Source: Glandiceps talaboti (taxonomy: Eukaryota; Hemichordata; Enteropneusta; Spengelidae). From it: a stretch of 64,000 bases of DNA. Location: positions 10,505,001-10,569,000 of the forward strand of contig NC_135566.1 of NCBI RefSeq assembly GCF_964340395.1. The letters run 5' to 3'. Shown one piece after another: positions 12,110 through 21,768 of the stretch. The notes under the pieces are model-generated. The model had not been told where the DNA came from, made no database searches, and was given only the letters and a program-made list of their open reading frames with translations. A program made the position numbers and the translations under genes. Within the stretch, counting starts at the first letter, position 1; each line of letters begins with the position of its first letter.

Positions 12110-13070
12110 TATAATGTAAAAAATGTATTAGGTGTATTTCGTCAGGGAAAGTTTCTCCGACCATCGCCCGTGGTCCTGGAATGTTTTCCGCGCAACCATA
12201 GAATGTAAAAAAGTATTAAATGTATTTCCTGTAAGTTTCTCCGACCATCGCCCGGTGCCCGGTCCTGTGATGTTTCTCGCGTAGCCATAGAAATGAATAT
12301 AAAATACGTATTCGTGAAAGTTTCTCCGACCATCGCCCGTGGTCCTGGAATGTTTTCCGCGCAACCATAGAATGTAAAAAAAAGTATTAAATGTATTTCC
12401 TGTAAGTTTCTCCGACCATTGCCCGGTGTCCGGTCCTGTGATGTTTTTCGCGTAGCCATAGAACTGAATATAAAATATACGTATTCGTGAAAGTTTCTCA
12501 AAGATCGCCCGGTCCTCAGCTAGAATGTTTTCCGCGCAACCATAGAATGTAAAAAATGTATTAAATGTATTTCCTGTACGTTTCTCCGACCATCGCACGG
12601 ATCCCGGTCCTGTGATGTTTCTCGCGTAGCCATAGAAATGAATATAAAATACGTATTCGTGAAAGTTTCTCCAACTATCGCCCGGTCCTAGAATGTTTTC
12701 CGCGCAACCATAGAATGTAAAAAAAATGTATTAAATGTATTTCCTGTAAGTTTCTCCGACCATCGCCCGGTGCCCGGTCCTGTGGTGTTTCTCGCGTAGC
12801 CATAGAAATGAATATAAAATACGTATTCGTGAAAGTTTCTCCGACCATCGCCCGGTCCTAGAATGTTTTCCGCGCAACCATAGAATGTAAAAATTGTATT
12901 AAATGTATTTCCTGTAAGTTTCTCCGGCCATCGCCCGGTGCCCGGTCCGGGTGATGTTTTTCGCGTAGCCATAGAACTGAATATAAAAAATGTATTTTGG
13001 GAAAGTTTCTCAAACATCGCCCGGTCCTAGAATGTTTTCCGCGCAACCATAGAATATAAGCTTACAAAAT
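12110..13070. repeat. A/B heterodimer satellite, block 3
   Basis: Longest A/B block, about five A-B pairs. Minus-strand ORFs of up to 156 codons cross it, but they only restate the repeat in several frames and show no recognisable domain. Confidence 0.85.
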
Positions 13071-13350
13071 GTCATAATTGTATTTCGTGTGTAGACCCAA
13101 CCATCTTCCGATGTGTCGTTATTTTGCGGACCGACTGGTTGAACTGGTCCGTTTGCGAGTCGTTCAAAACAAGTCGTCTTATGAAATGATTCCTTTGGAC
13201 AAGATTGTCTACGGAATATAGGTAGTGCTTTCGAAGTCATCATTTTATGAAGACCACGCGAAACGTAAAATCATTGCCTATTGAAAAAAGGGCGAAGATG
13301 CGAAACGAACAACGCTTGTATCTCTGTACATAAAATACATGACCAGTCCT

Positions 13351-13526
13351 CGATACATCACTATATATGTTAGTTCCTATAAGAACAAGTCGAAACAAAA
13401 CTTCCCCTTGCTTTGAAAAGATCTTCCTTACCTTAATTCTGTAAGATACGACTTACTATACCATGGTATCAGCTTGAGAAGCCTGATAGGGGTGTACAAC
13501 AAGACGGAGCGCACAGTCTCGCTTAC
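13351..13526. other. Sequence between exon 5 donor and macro-satellite
   Basis: Unique-looking AT-rich sequence after the exon 5 donor. No exon encoding the expected DNGG segment and no poly-A signal that I would trust. The satellite begins within about 180 bp of the last exon. Confidence 0.5.
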
Positions 13527-13737
13527 CTGATGAAAAGATTAAAACAGTGTTGTCCCATAACCCAGTCTGTTTAAGTGTTTCCGTCACGTTGCCAATGGCT
13601 TCGTCCATACACGTAGTCATACCAGCATGTGTACGTCTATCGTCATTCTCAATTGTACTGTTGTAACGGCCTTCGTATTGCATTGGCACGAGGAGGGGTA
13701 TATGTACTGCTTGGAAGGACAAATACAGGAACAAGGG
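13527..13737 (-). CDS. Arylsulfatase exon 5 (last one visible)
   Basis: Acceptor TTATGTCCAG|C and donor TCATCAG|GTAAGC. It encodes residues 240-309, [18 protein letters not shown] to [13 protein letters not shown], with [17 protein letters not shown] in between as in ARSB-type enzymes. It ends in phase 1. The following Asp-Asn-Gly-Gly codons should open the next exon, which I could not find anywhere to the left. Confidence 0.92.
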
Positions 13738-14410
13738 CTGGACATAACATTTGGAACAGAAAAGTAAAATATTAATTATATAATGCGACTTTACAGGGTG
13801 AAAGCTAGTCAGAACATTTGTGTGTGTGTATATACATACATATTATATTCTCTTATCTTCAAATATTGAAAAAATATGTTAGCGTCTACGTTTTTGATCA
13901 TTCATTTCTAGTAGCACAAGGATCGTATAGTAAATGCAGTGCGCACTAGTTCGCCTTTACTGGTATTACTACATGTGAACTGTGAATCGACAAATATTAC
14001 TTGTACTTGTACAGCAAAGGGATAATATTTTTCACCAAACCTTGTCTGCATTGTGGTTTTCAATGATCCTCTGTGCTTCAGTGGCGAATACAAATGTAGA
14101 GTATACGCCATCATATTGCGGTCCAACCATTGAATTATTCGCCCAGAAGTCATACTTTGCATTGCCATAGAATCCACGACGGTGTTTATAGTAATGTTGA
14201 GAGCCTCCAAGATATCCTGTGTATTAGACATGACAAAACAACGATTGTCTGAAAACATCCGTGTTTTCTTTGTCTCCAAGACAAGGCTTATTTGACAGGG
14301 TTACAAACCAAAGCAAAATAAAAGAAAATTGACATGACATCTCTGATTGTATTTAGTTAAACTTTGTTGATCGAGTATGTAGGCCCAATGTAGATATGTA
14401 CCTCTGCGTG

Positions 14411-14475
<65 letters not shown>

Positions 14476-15474
14476 GCCAGTGCCTGCCTGCCTTCCTTGT
14501 CTCTTTCTCTGTGTCGCTGTCTTTATATTTTGTGTGTGGAAACAATAGCTGTCATCTTTATACCAAATCATGAAATCGAGACCTTTAATTATAATTATGG
14601 TTACACCTAGGCGATGATCATGGTTGTTGAATCGAGACCAGGAAAGTTTGACTGGAATCTAACTTTTGGCTTTCGAATAGATTTTATAGTCAACGGATAG
14701 CCTCTAGCCTACAGGAAAGTATACTTTCAGACTTCCCCCACCCCACCGGCTACTTTTTCCCCTGTCAAGCAAGCTTAGACAATCAACATTTTTGGAATGA
14801 ATCCCGACCCTTACATCATTAGCTGTATCACCACTGGCAATACCCACCTAAGAATGACTGAAAACCTCGCTGAGGTGGATTACACTTAGGGTTATCAAAG
14901 CCCCCTAGATGCCATTTACCGACCAGTGCTGTGTAATATCCTGCCTGCCGTAACTTCTCAGCCAGTGTAGTTTCACGTATGTCCATGAACTCACACTCCT
15001 CTTTACTGTATCCTGTGTGACTCTTGAAACATATGCAATCATATTTTAGAAAAAGATACATAAAATTATATTTTTGTCTGATGTAAAATTAGATAAATAG
15101 AAATATTATAACGTAGTGGTTTTCAGAACAAAACTACATGTACAGCATATAGTGTTAACGATTCGCATCCGAAAATAAGCGTTTCTCGCGACATGGTAAA
15201 ACAGGGTTGAAACACGACCGACTGGTTTCCGATGTTTCAACTGTTATACTTTACATATACCCTTAATCAACTGATTTCTACAAACCCAATGTATATACTC
15301 ACAATATGAAATCAAGCACTGTAAATATATGATACCTACTAAAAAACAAGGAAATCATCACCATAATAATATACTTATTGTGTTTACAAACAGTGAAAAA
15401 ATACATTTCTGATGTACATATTCAGCATGCAATAGTGAGACAGTTAGATTATATTGTCTTGACTGTCGACGTTC

Positions 15475-15563
<89 letters not shown>

Positions 15564-18500
15564 GGATTGAGATACAAAGATATCCAACTATTAAGTTCAA
15601 CCTACTGGGTTGGCTGTGTGATATTGATTTTTAAGTTGAGGAAATCATACTGAATTCTGTTTCTAAAATGATATTAAAGATATTCGTCTTGTATTGCACA
15701 AGAATTGGTGGGTTGCTCTAAGTTCTACAACTGTCTATAGCTATATATCGTCTATATTATTCGACTATAAATGACTTACCACATATCTTCCTGTCATTAA
15801 ATTAATTCTTGAAGGCACACACCATGATGAAACGTAATAATTTTCCAACTTTACGCCTTCATGTGCTAGTTGATCGATGTTCGGCGTCTTTGCAATGCCA
15901 CCATGGTAACCAACGTCGTGCCATCCGTAATCATCCGCCATTATGAAAACGATGTGTGGTGGTGGTGGTGGTGGTTTATATCGCTCTGAATTTCTGTCAA
16001 ATGAAATGCAAAGACTTGTATTCAAAGTTCTAATAATTAATAACTAATATTAATAATTAATAATTACTCAATAGTTGGTGTGTATATATATATATATATA
16101 AAGTCTATGAGTAGAATAATATTCGTTTATACACAATTGCAACCAAGTTAGTTTTTGATGTCTTCGTTTCGGTGTCTTTAGTATTGTTATGTCTTCCCTG
16201 AAAAACTGACCATAGTTACTGTTCACCACTAGATGGCGACGTGGTAAACAATTTGTCCCTGGTACGACTGAGTTGACACCCCCCCCCCACCCCGCCACAA
16301 TACGTAGTCATCGGAAAAAAGTAGGCTGACTATATATAAACTAAATTAATTATTCTAATAATTTGACGATCCAACCTCATGGACCGGTTGACAATATATA
16401 TAACGCAACACGCTTTCTCATTGTTTCTCCGTTGGTTTCTGCATCACCTAACTCCGATAGTTTGTCCACAAACAAGGACGAATCTTCCTAGTCCGATGGT
16501 TTGTCCTGTACGTGTACGCAATGTTCATTTTAGCGAGACAAATTGTCACATTAGAACTTATTGGGAAAAATCATTTCACTATTAAAACCAGACAATACAA
16601 TAATTGTATTGCAACAATTGACGGTTATAACCCCGTCAACTTATAAGCTTAAATCTGGTGGCATGTATATGTTTACGTTTATTCAGTCAGTCCAGGAGAG
16701 CTCGAGAGTGAATGGTGATCAGGTGACAGGTGTTTTATGACAATAAAGCCCCATCAACATTAAATAAAGCTTCTATTTTTTTAATCAGGTGACAGGCTCC
16801 TGCTATTCTACTATATATTTATTTAATCGAAACGCTGTGATGAATACTATGGGACCGAGAAGCACTGTTGGTAAATACCTGATTCTGATGGACTTTTTAC
16901 AGTCTGCAAATTCAATATGGATTATACGCAATATTCCATGCATTGATTGTTGCCATGGAAACCATACGGCCAAAAGTTTTTTTTTAAATTACACGCAGTG
17001 TTATTTAAAGGTATTTATCATATCTACACAAAACTTTCACATTAGACCATTTTGCATGTATGTTGCGTATCAAATGATTGAATCTGAGGCGAGTGATCAT
17101 CAGCCTACAATGTTTCGTACTATACGAACAAGTCTGCGGTTAATTTTAAAAAAATGTGCTGTTCTGTTACAAATATAAGCATATATCCTTTGGCGTAACA
17201 CATTGCTCCCAAGAACTCTAGATTAGCCCTATGTAGTAAATAAAGTCCCACAGTACAAGAATATTGCAGTACAATTATATAGATATCGGCACAAAACAGC
17301 TAATAGCGATGTTCCCGAAGACTAGCGATCGAGAGAGTCTCCTACATCCCCACTGTACACGGCACCTATTATTTGTTTCTTTTGCACGCACGCACGCGCT
17401 AGAAGTCATCTGAGGGTGCGTAATAAATGTCATGTTACATGAATAAAACACCAAGCCTACATCATTTTAGCTGTAATTACAGAAGTCTATGACCTAAATT
17501 GGTCGATGACACACATTAAACTGTCGAAGTCTTAATTCTCGTTCATGATCACAGAATATATCGGATCGCCCTTGAAAATAGCGCCAGTTTGTCTCATCAT
17601 ACAATGTAAGGCTGTGTGGATGTACGAGCTTATAAATGCACAGTACACTCAGATGCACAATCTGAATACATCCCTAGTGAAATGGTAGAATGGACATATA
17701 TAGGTAACATAGTGTAACCCCCTATACTCGTCCATTGAATAAGTAATGGTGACAGCAACATCTGACATTGCTATGTTACTAACAGTTGTACAACAGTTGC
17801 AATACAACTGGGCTACTAGACTGTCGACAGTCGTTCATGTCTTTTTTGCTACGTTTTATCTAAAACTAAAGTCGTCACCTCGCTCCGATCCGGGGCAATA
17901 CTATAACCTCGTACTGATCAGTTCGTGCCTTCGGCAATCTTCGGCAATCGCAGTTCCTATATCAGTACGCATTAGTATTCAGTGCTACGGAGCGAGGCGA
18001 CGACTTTGTTTTAAATGAAACGTAGCAAAAAGGCACGAACGATTGTCAAAAGTCTACTGGGCTATATAGAATCGTTGTTACTAGTATGTATTACAAAATC
18101 TGATACGAAACTAATAGTAGTAATTTTCTGTCAGCGTTAGAAATTGGATAGCCTCTGGCCTTTTGACTTTCTGATCGAGCCAACGACGTACGTTAGATTA
18201 GAAAGTCGGCTACAAGTCTCTGGGTTAGAAATTGGACCAAATCAGGTCGAAACATAACGTTACGATTAGTTTATATTCTTAACACGTCGTAAATTAACTT
18301 TTTAGGCATAGTTATTAATATTTTTTCTCGCTATACAATAAAGTATACAATGCTCCTCTCTGTCCAACATCTGTACCCTGCGTGTGTCGACAATGCCACC
18401 TTTGATCTCAATATTACTTTACCCGTGTAGCGATAAATCAAACTCATGAATAACGGATGTTCATAAAAATCTACTTACGTTTCTCCCTTCATTATTCTGA

Positions 18501-18630
18501 TTGTAGATTCGTTGCTCGTCTGCTTGTCTCGATACAATAATAACACACGAAAAACAACCAGAAATACGAGTACCCATAGGGAAAGAGATAATACCTTAGC
18601 AGGTCTCATCATTACACGATATATGGTCAT
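13527..18630 (-). CDS. Arylsulfatase (ARSB/ARSI/ARSJ-like), 5' part, five exons
   Basis: Exons on the minus strand: 18630-18479, 15993-15780, 15022-14848, 14216-14041 and 13737-13527. They join in phase with GT-AG introns to give 309 residues plus one base. Residues 13-33 form a hydrophobic signal peptide or signal anchor. The sulfatase domain starts near residue 64 ([19 protein letters not shown], with the Asp71/Asp72 metal ligands). The CVPSR motif at 109-113 gives the cysteine that is converted to formylglycine. GKWHLG at 157-162 supplies the catalytic Lys158 and His160, and His251 lies in QAVHIP. These motifs and the [10 protein letters not shown] segment match arylsulfatase B/I/J, which removes sulfate from glycosaminoglycan-type or other sulfate esters in lysosomes or the extracellular space. 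The expected next motif (Asp-Asn-Gly-Gly metal site) and the C-terminal third are absent from the window. The gene either continues left across the satellite block or is truncated by it. Confidence 0.88.
14041..14216 (-). CDS. Arylsulfatase exon 4
   Basis: Acceptor TAATACACAG|GA and donor GACAAG|GTTTGG. It encodes residues 182-239: [37 protein letters not shown] and [13 protein letters not shown]. The right frame is only visible once the split glycine codon from exon 3 is used. The longest open frame here is a different one and is misleading. Confidence 0.88.
14407..14475. repeat. (TGTC)n microsatellite in arylsulfatase intron 4-3
   Basis: About 17 tandem TGTC units between exons 4 and 3. 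ORFs reading QTDR or SVCL repeats on either strand are by-products. Confidence 0.95.
14848..15022 (-). CDS. Arylsulfatase exon 3 (GKWHLG exon)
   Basis: Acceptor TGTTTCAAG|A and donor TTAG|GTGGGT. It encodes residues 123-180, including [20 protein letters not shown] and the WHLG motif, then GFQSFLG. The segment between TGRY and GKWHLG is about five residues shorter than in human ARSB as I remember it. Confidence 0.92.
15478..15555. repeat. (CT)n microsatellite, about 78 bp
   Basis: Uninterrupted dinucleotide run in the intron between arylsulfatase exons 3 and 2. Confidence 0.95.
15780..15993 (-). CDS. Arylsulfatase exon 2 (CVPSR catalytic exon)
   Basis: Acceptor TTTGACAG|A and donor GTG|GTAAGT. 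It encodes residues 52-122: a run of six prolines from an ACC-type trinucleotide repeat, the [14 protein letters not shown] metal-binding strand and the CVPSR active site. It ends at TGRYV in phase 0. Confidence 0.92.
16226..16238 (+). promoter_or_regulatory. CTCF-consensus motif
   Basis: CCACTAGATGGCG matches the CTCF core consensus at every position. In arylsulfatase intron 1. Confidence 0.5.
17813..18056. mobile_element. Fold-back element in arylsulfatase intron 1
   Basis: Long inverted arms of about 70-80 bp. The left arm contains GTCGTTCATGTCTTTTTTGC and ends AAGTCGTCACCTCGCTCCG. The right arm contains its near-complement CGGAGCGAGGCGACGACTTT and ends in GTCAAAAGTCTACT. Internal sequence is about 100 bp and non-coding. 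No clear target duplication. Confidence 0.75.
18479..18630 (-). CDS. Arylsulfatase exon 1 (signal anchor)
   Basis: It encodes 50 residues starting [14 protein letters not shown], with a hydrophobic stretch [15 protein letters not shown] and then a basic-polar tail. The donor is AAC|GTAAGT and the exon ends in phase 2, which fits the next exon exactly (AC|A). Alternative starts are the tandem Met7-Met8. The weak point is that signal sequences are not conserved, so this exon rests on phase, splice site and hydrophobicity. Confidence 0.72.
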
Positions 18631-20150
18631 GAGACAACACGTTACCAGCCTGTGTTCTTTTTTTGTTTACCGTAAAGATTTATAATAAACTGCACACACT
18701 GTACGTACATGTCATTGATCGATTTAGTATACAATTATATATTATCATCGGTCATGTGACACGAAGAATAATTTATTCAACCAGTGGAATATATGAACAA
18801 AAAAAATCGGACCAATCTATACATAGTAGAGTTAAAGCTATTTTAAAACTAAAACTGCATTTAAAAAAGTTCTGATTTGCATATCAAGTGATTTTTTGAA
18901 ATCGCAAATAGAATTGTTGATGGTACTATACCGAACACTGTGAACTCCTTTCAGTCTTAAGAACCAAAACAAAACCGCTCCAGGTTTTGGAAATATCAGC
19001 TATTCTTTTGAGGTAAGAGTAAGTATTCCACATATCATCTTGTTAGAAACATAATATATCTATTAGTTAGTTTTAGTCTTTTTGATTCTAGTTTGACAAT
19101 GTATTGTAGATAACCATACATAAGTGTATCTATCATAAAAAACATCAACGACAATAATCATAATTAAGTATGCCTTTAATTACCAAACATAAATTTACAA
19201 AACAAATTACTATCTAACAGAAATGTACATCAAAAAGGCATAAACCCTTGAAGGAATTTATTTAATTTCATTATTTAAATAGATTGCAAGACAACAAATT
19301 GCTGTTCACATGTCTCTCTTTACTGAAAAAGTAAAAAAAAAAATTACATATAAAAATGCAAATCATAAACCTAGAAATTATCATGATGTCTGAAAAAAAT
19401 TAAAAAATTGAATTTCAGTACAAGTACACTTGACAAGAATTTATTTTATTTTTACACATTATTGTATATACTGTCAAGGAAATATTGCTATGTGTAGTAC
19501 TGACAAATGAATATGTCCATGTTTGGCTATAGTCTGTAAAGTACGTAGCCTTGACAGAGTGCCCTCACAAATTGGTCAACCCCTATATGTAATAGAGTAG
19601 GCCAGTGAGGGTGATAGGACATGAGTAATAAACAGTCTAGTTTCTCTTTGGATAGTGATTGTCTTCAAACTGGGTTTAAAGTTATACTGAAGATAATGGA
19701 TATTCATATGATGGCATAAATCATATATATATATATATATACACACACAGTTGTGATCATCAGATGACAAATGGTATATTTACACTGCTCTACATAATAC
19801 ATATGTATTGAGCACTGTTTATGCCAGCATAGACATTTCACATATACTGAGTTTATATATATATAAATAGTATTTTATCATTGGAAATTACTGTCATTTG
19901 ATCACACGTTTCCAACTTTATACATAGTGTCTGTAACACTGTGGTGCATATTTCAGCAACACAGAGTATGTCAAGATCTTTCTATGGTGTAAATTGTAAA
20001 GATTGATGACAGGAATAAAACTCATCAGGTACACATGCAGTTGCCAATATAATACTAATTAATCAGATTAGTTTCTTAGAATATCATCTAACTTGATGGA
20101 TATAATCTTGACATGTCACATAGATATGTATGACAGCTAGACTTGTACAT
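18631..20150. other. Intergenic region 5' of arylsulfatase
   Basis: Upstream region of the arylsulfatase exon 1. It is AT-rich with an (AT)n run near 19,721-19,742. I see no coding exon, RNA gene or clear core promoter motif. The transcription start cannot be placed. Confidence 0.5.
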
Positions 20151-20199
20151 CTGATATATTCGCATAATTAATGTTTACTAATTATGTGATATATCATTA

Positions 20200-20830
20200 A
20201 ATGATGCTTACAATTTCATCTAATGTTGAGGCTATATTGATAATATCATGGCACTCATCTTGAAATGTGATCAATGCTGCTTGCATAATTAATAATTAAC
20301 ATCATTCAATGATCTAATTCGGAGGCTATATTAAAGATATCACGACAATCATTTGTGATTCATGTTGCTTGCATATAACATGACTAATTTGCATATTTAA
20401 TAATTACCAATGACAAATCATTTAATGATCTAATTCAGAGGCTATATTAAAGATATCACGACATTCATTTGTGATCCATGTTCCTTGCATATAAAATTAC
20501 TAATTTGCATAATTAATAATTACAGATGACAAATATCATTTAATGATCTAATTCAGAGGCTATACTAAAGATATCACGACATTCATTTGTGATCCATGTT
20601 CCTTGCATATAAAATTACTAATTTGCATAATTAATAATTACAGATCACAAACATCATTTAATGATCTAATTCAGGGGCTATATTAAAGTTATCACAGTAT
20701 TCATTTTCTTGAAACATGATCAATACTTCTTGCATATAATGACTAATTTGCATAATTATTATTTCCAAATTAAGTGATATATCATTAATGATGCTTAGAA
20801 TATCATCTAACTCAGTGAATGTATTACATA
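20200..20830. repeat. 118-bp tandem repeat, about five units
   Basis: The marker GATCTAATTC recurs at 20,311, 20,427, 20,545 and 20,663, a period of 116-118 bp, with a degenerate unit on each side. Each unit also contains CTAATTTGCATAATTAATAA and AAAGATATCACGACATTCAT. It lies in the 3' flank of neuferricin. Confidence 0.85.
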
Positions 20831-21143
20831 TAGACTTTATTGCCCATATAGAAAAGAAACTATTTACAGTTCATACTATAAAGTAGACAAAGGTTTGGCA
20901 ATTAATGGGAGTCAGAAAGATAGCATAATGCTAGTCGAGTCTGACCCCACAATGATGTCATGGTACTCATTAGCTTTATGTTGGGTCAATGTTTCTTGCA
21001 TAGATTATGACTAATTTGCATAACGAGACTTGCTTCAAATTTCATGATGTTCTTGTATGTATAATAGATTCAATAGGTGCAGTTTGTGTGACTAATTTGC
21101 ATATACTACAAAAACAGCTAATTTTAGATGATATACCCATTGA

Positions 21144-21149
21144 TTTATT
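21144..21149 (-). terminator. Candidate poly-A signal of neuferricin
   Basis: AATAAA on the minus strand, 406 nt downstream of the stop codon. It is the nearest clear canonical hexamer I noted. In AT-rich DNA such hexamers are common, so this is weak. Confidence 0.3.
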
Positions 21150-21554
21150 CACTTTTTGAAGGTCATTAATATTTCATTGACAGCAAACATGGGTACTTAA
21201 AAAGACTCACATATCTATCTGGAAGTTGATCACTAATCTGCATACTTAATGATTTTTTGGTAATTCTACTTGAAGGCAATAGCTATAACTTGATTAGTTT
21301 TAATTCTAGATAGTTTTGTGTTTGCATTGACCATACCATTTCACATACATACTATACATAATAGGTGTGCATCAATGTTATAAATGAAACTCATTCGCAT
21401 TCAAAAATTATCTTACCATAGTATGAATCATGGTTTCAGGGTATATCAAGAGATGACACTGTCTACACTCCTTCATACTTCAATGCTCTGACAATTTAAA
21501 TTGGCAGGTGAAAAGTTTGTTCTTTAAAAAGTAGTGAAATTTTACTAATGACAA

Positions 21555-21768
21555 TTACTTTGGTAATTTACATGAATTTTCTGTTGGATTACAATTATCA
21601 TATTCCTTAAGATTTGGATTATCTAAATCTCCTCTGTTGGGATGATCTTTTGACTCGGCATCATAGGAGGGTGGTCCACTGGTCCGTACACAGGCACATC
21701 TTGATTGAGTCGAACCTGGCTTGAACATTTTCCTAGGTACACCGACCCAATCTCTTTGAATGCCACCA
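21555..21768 (-). CDS. CYB5D2: Neuferricin exon 4 with stop codon
   Basis: Acceptor TTTTGTAG|T; residues 220-289 and a TAA stop. Encodes RDWVGVPRKMFKPG, the CACVRTSGPP motif and RGDLDNPNLKEYDNC near the C terminus. The open frame extends upstream through the intron but homology begins at the acceptor. Confidence 0.95.

Larger units (their letters stand above)
7870..13350. repeat. Macro-satellite unit 3 (about 5.5 kb, 3' end divergent)
   Basis: Third tandem copy, with the leader at 7882. It has both the longest 91-bp array (about 27 units) and the longest A/B satellite (12,110-13,070). Homology to units 1 and 2 runs to about 13,350 (the TCTCTGTACATAAAA block) and then stops. The poly-G terminal block of the other two units is missing, so the array ends inside a unit. 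Confidence 0.85.

Noticed and set aside
12128-12598. 156-codon minus-strand ORF
   Set aside because: Lies wholly in the A/B satellite and repeats its half-units; overlapping ORFs in another frame are equally long.
1-13526. Search for the missing arylsulfatase DNGG exon and C-terminal exons
   Set aside because: No minus-strand match with flanking splice sites was seen in the macro-units or in their flanks.
13908-14279. 123-codon minus-strand ORF starting METKKTRMF
   Set aside because: It is the wrong frame over arylsulfatase exon 4. The true frame is fixed by the split glycine codon from exon 3 and gives the sulfatase segment YLGGSQHYY.
16789-17178. 129-codon ORF in arylsulfatase intron 1
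   Set aside because: No domain or homology that I can recognise, and it lies antisense within an intron.
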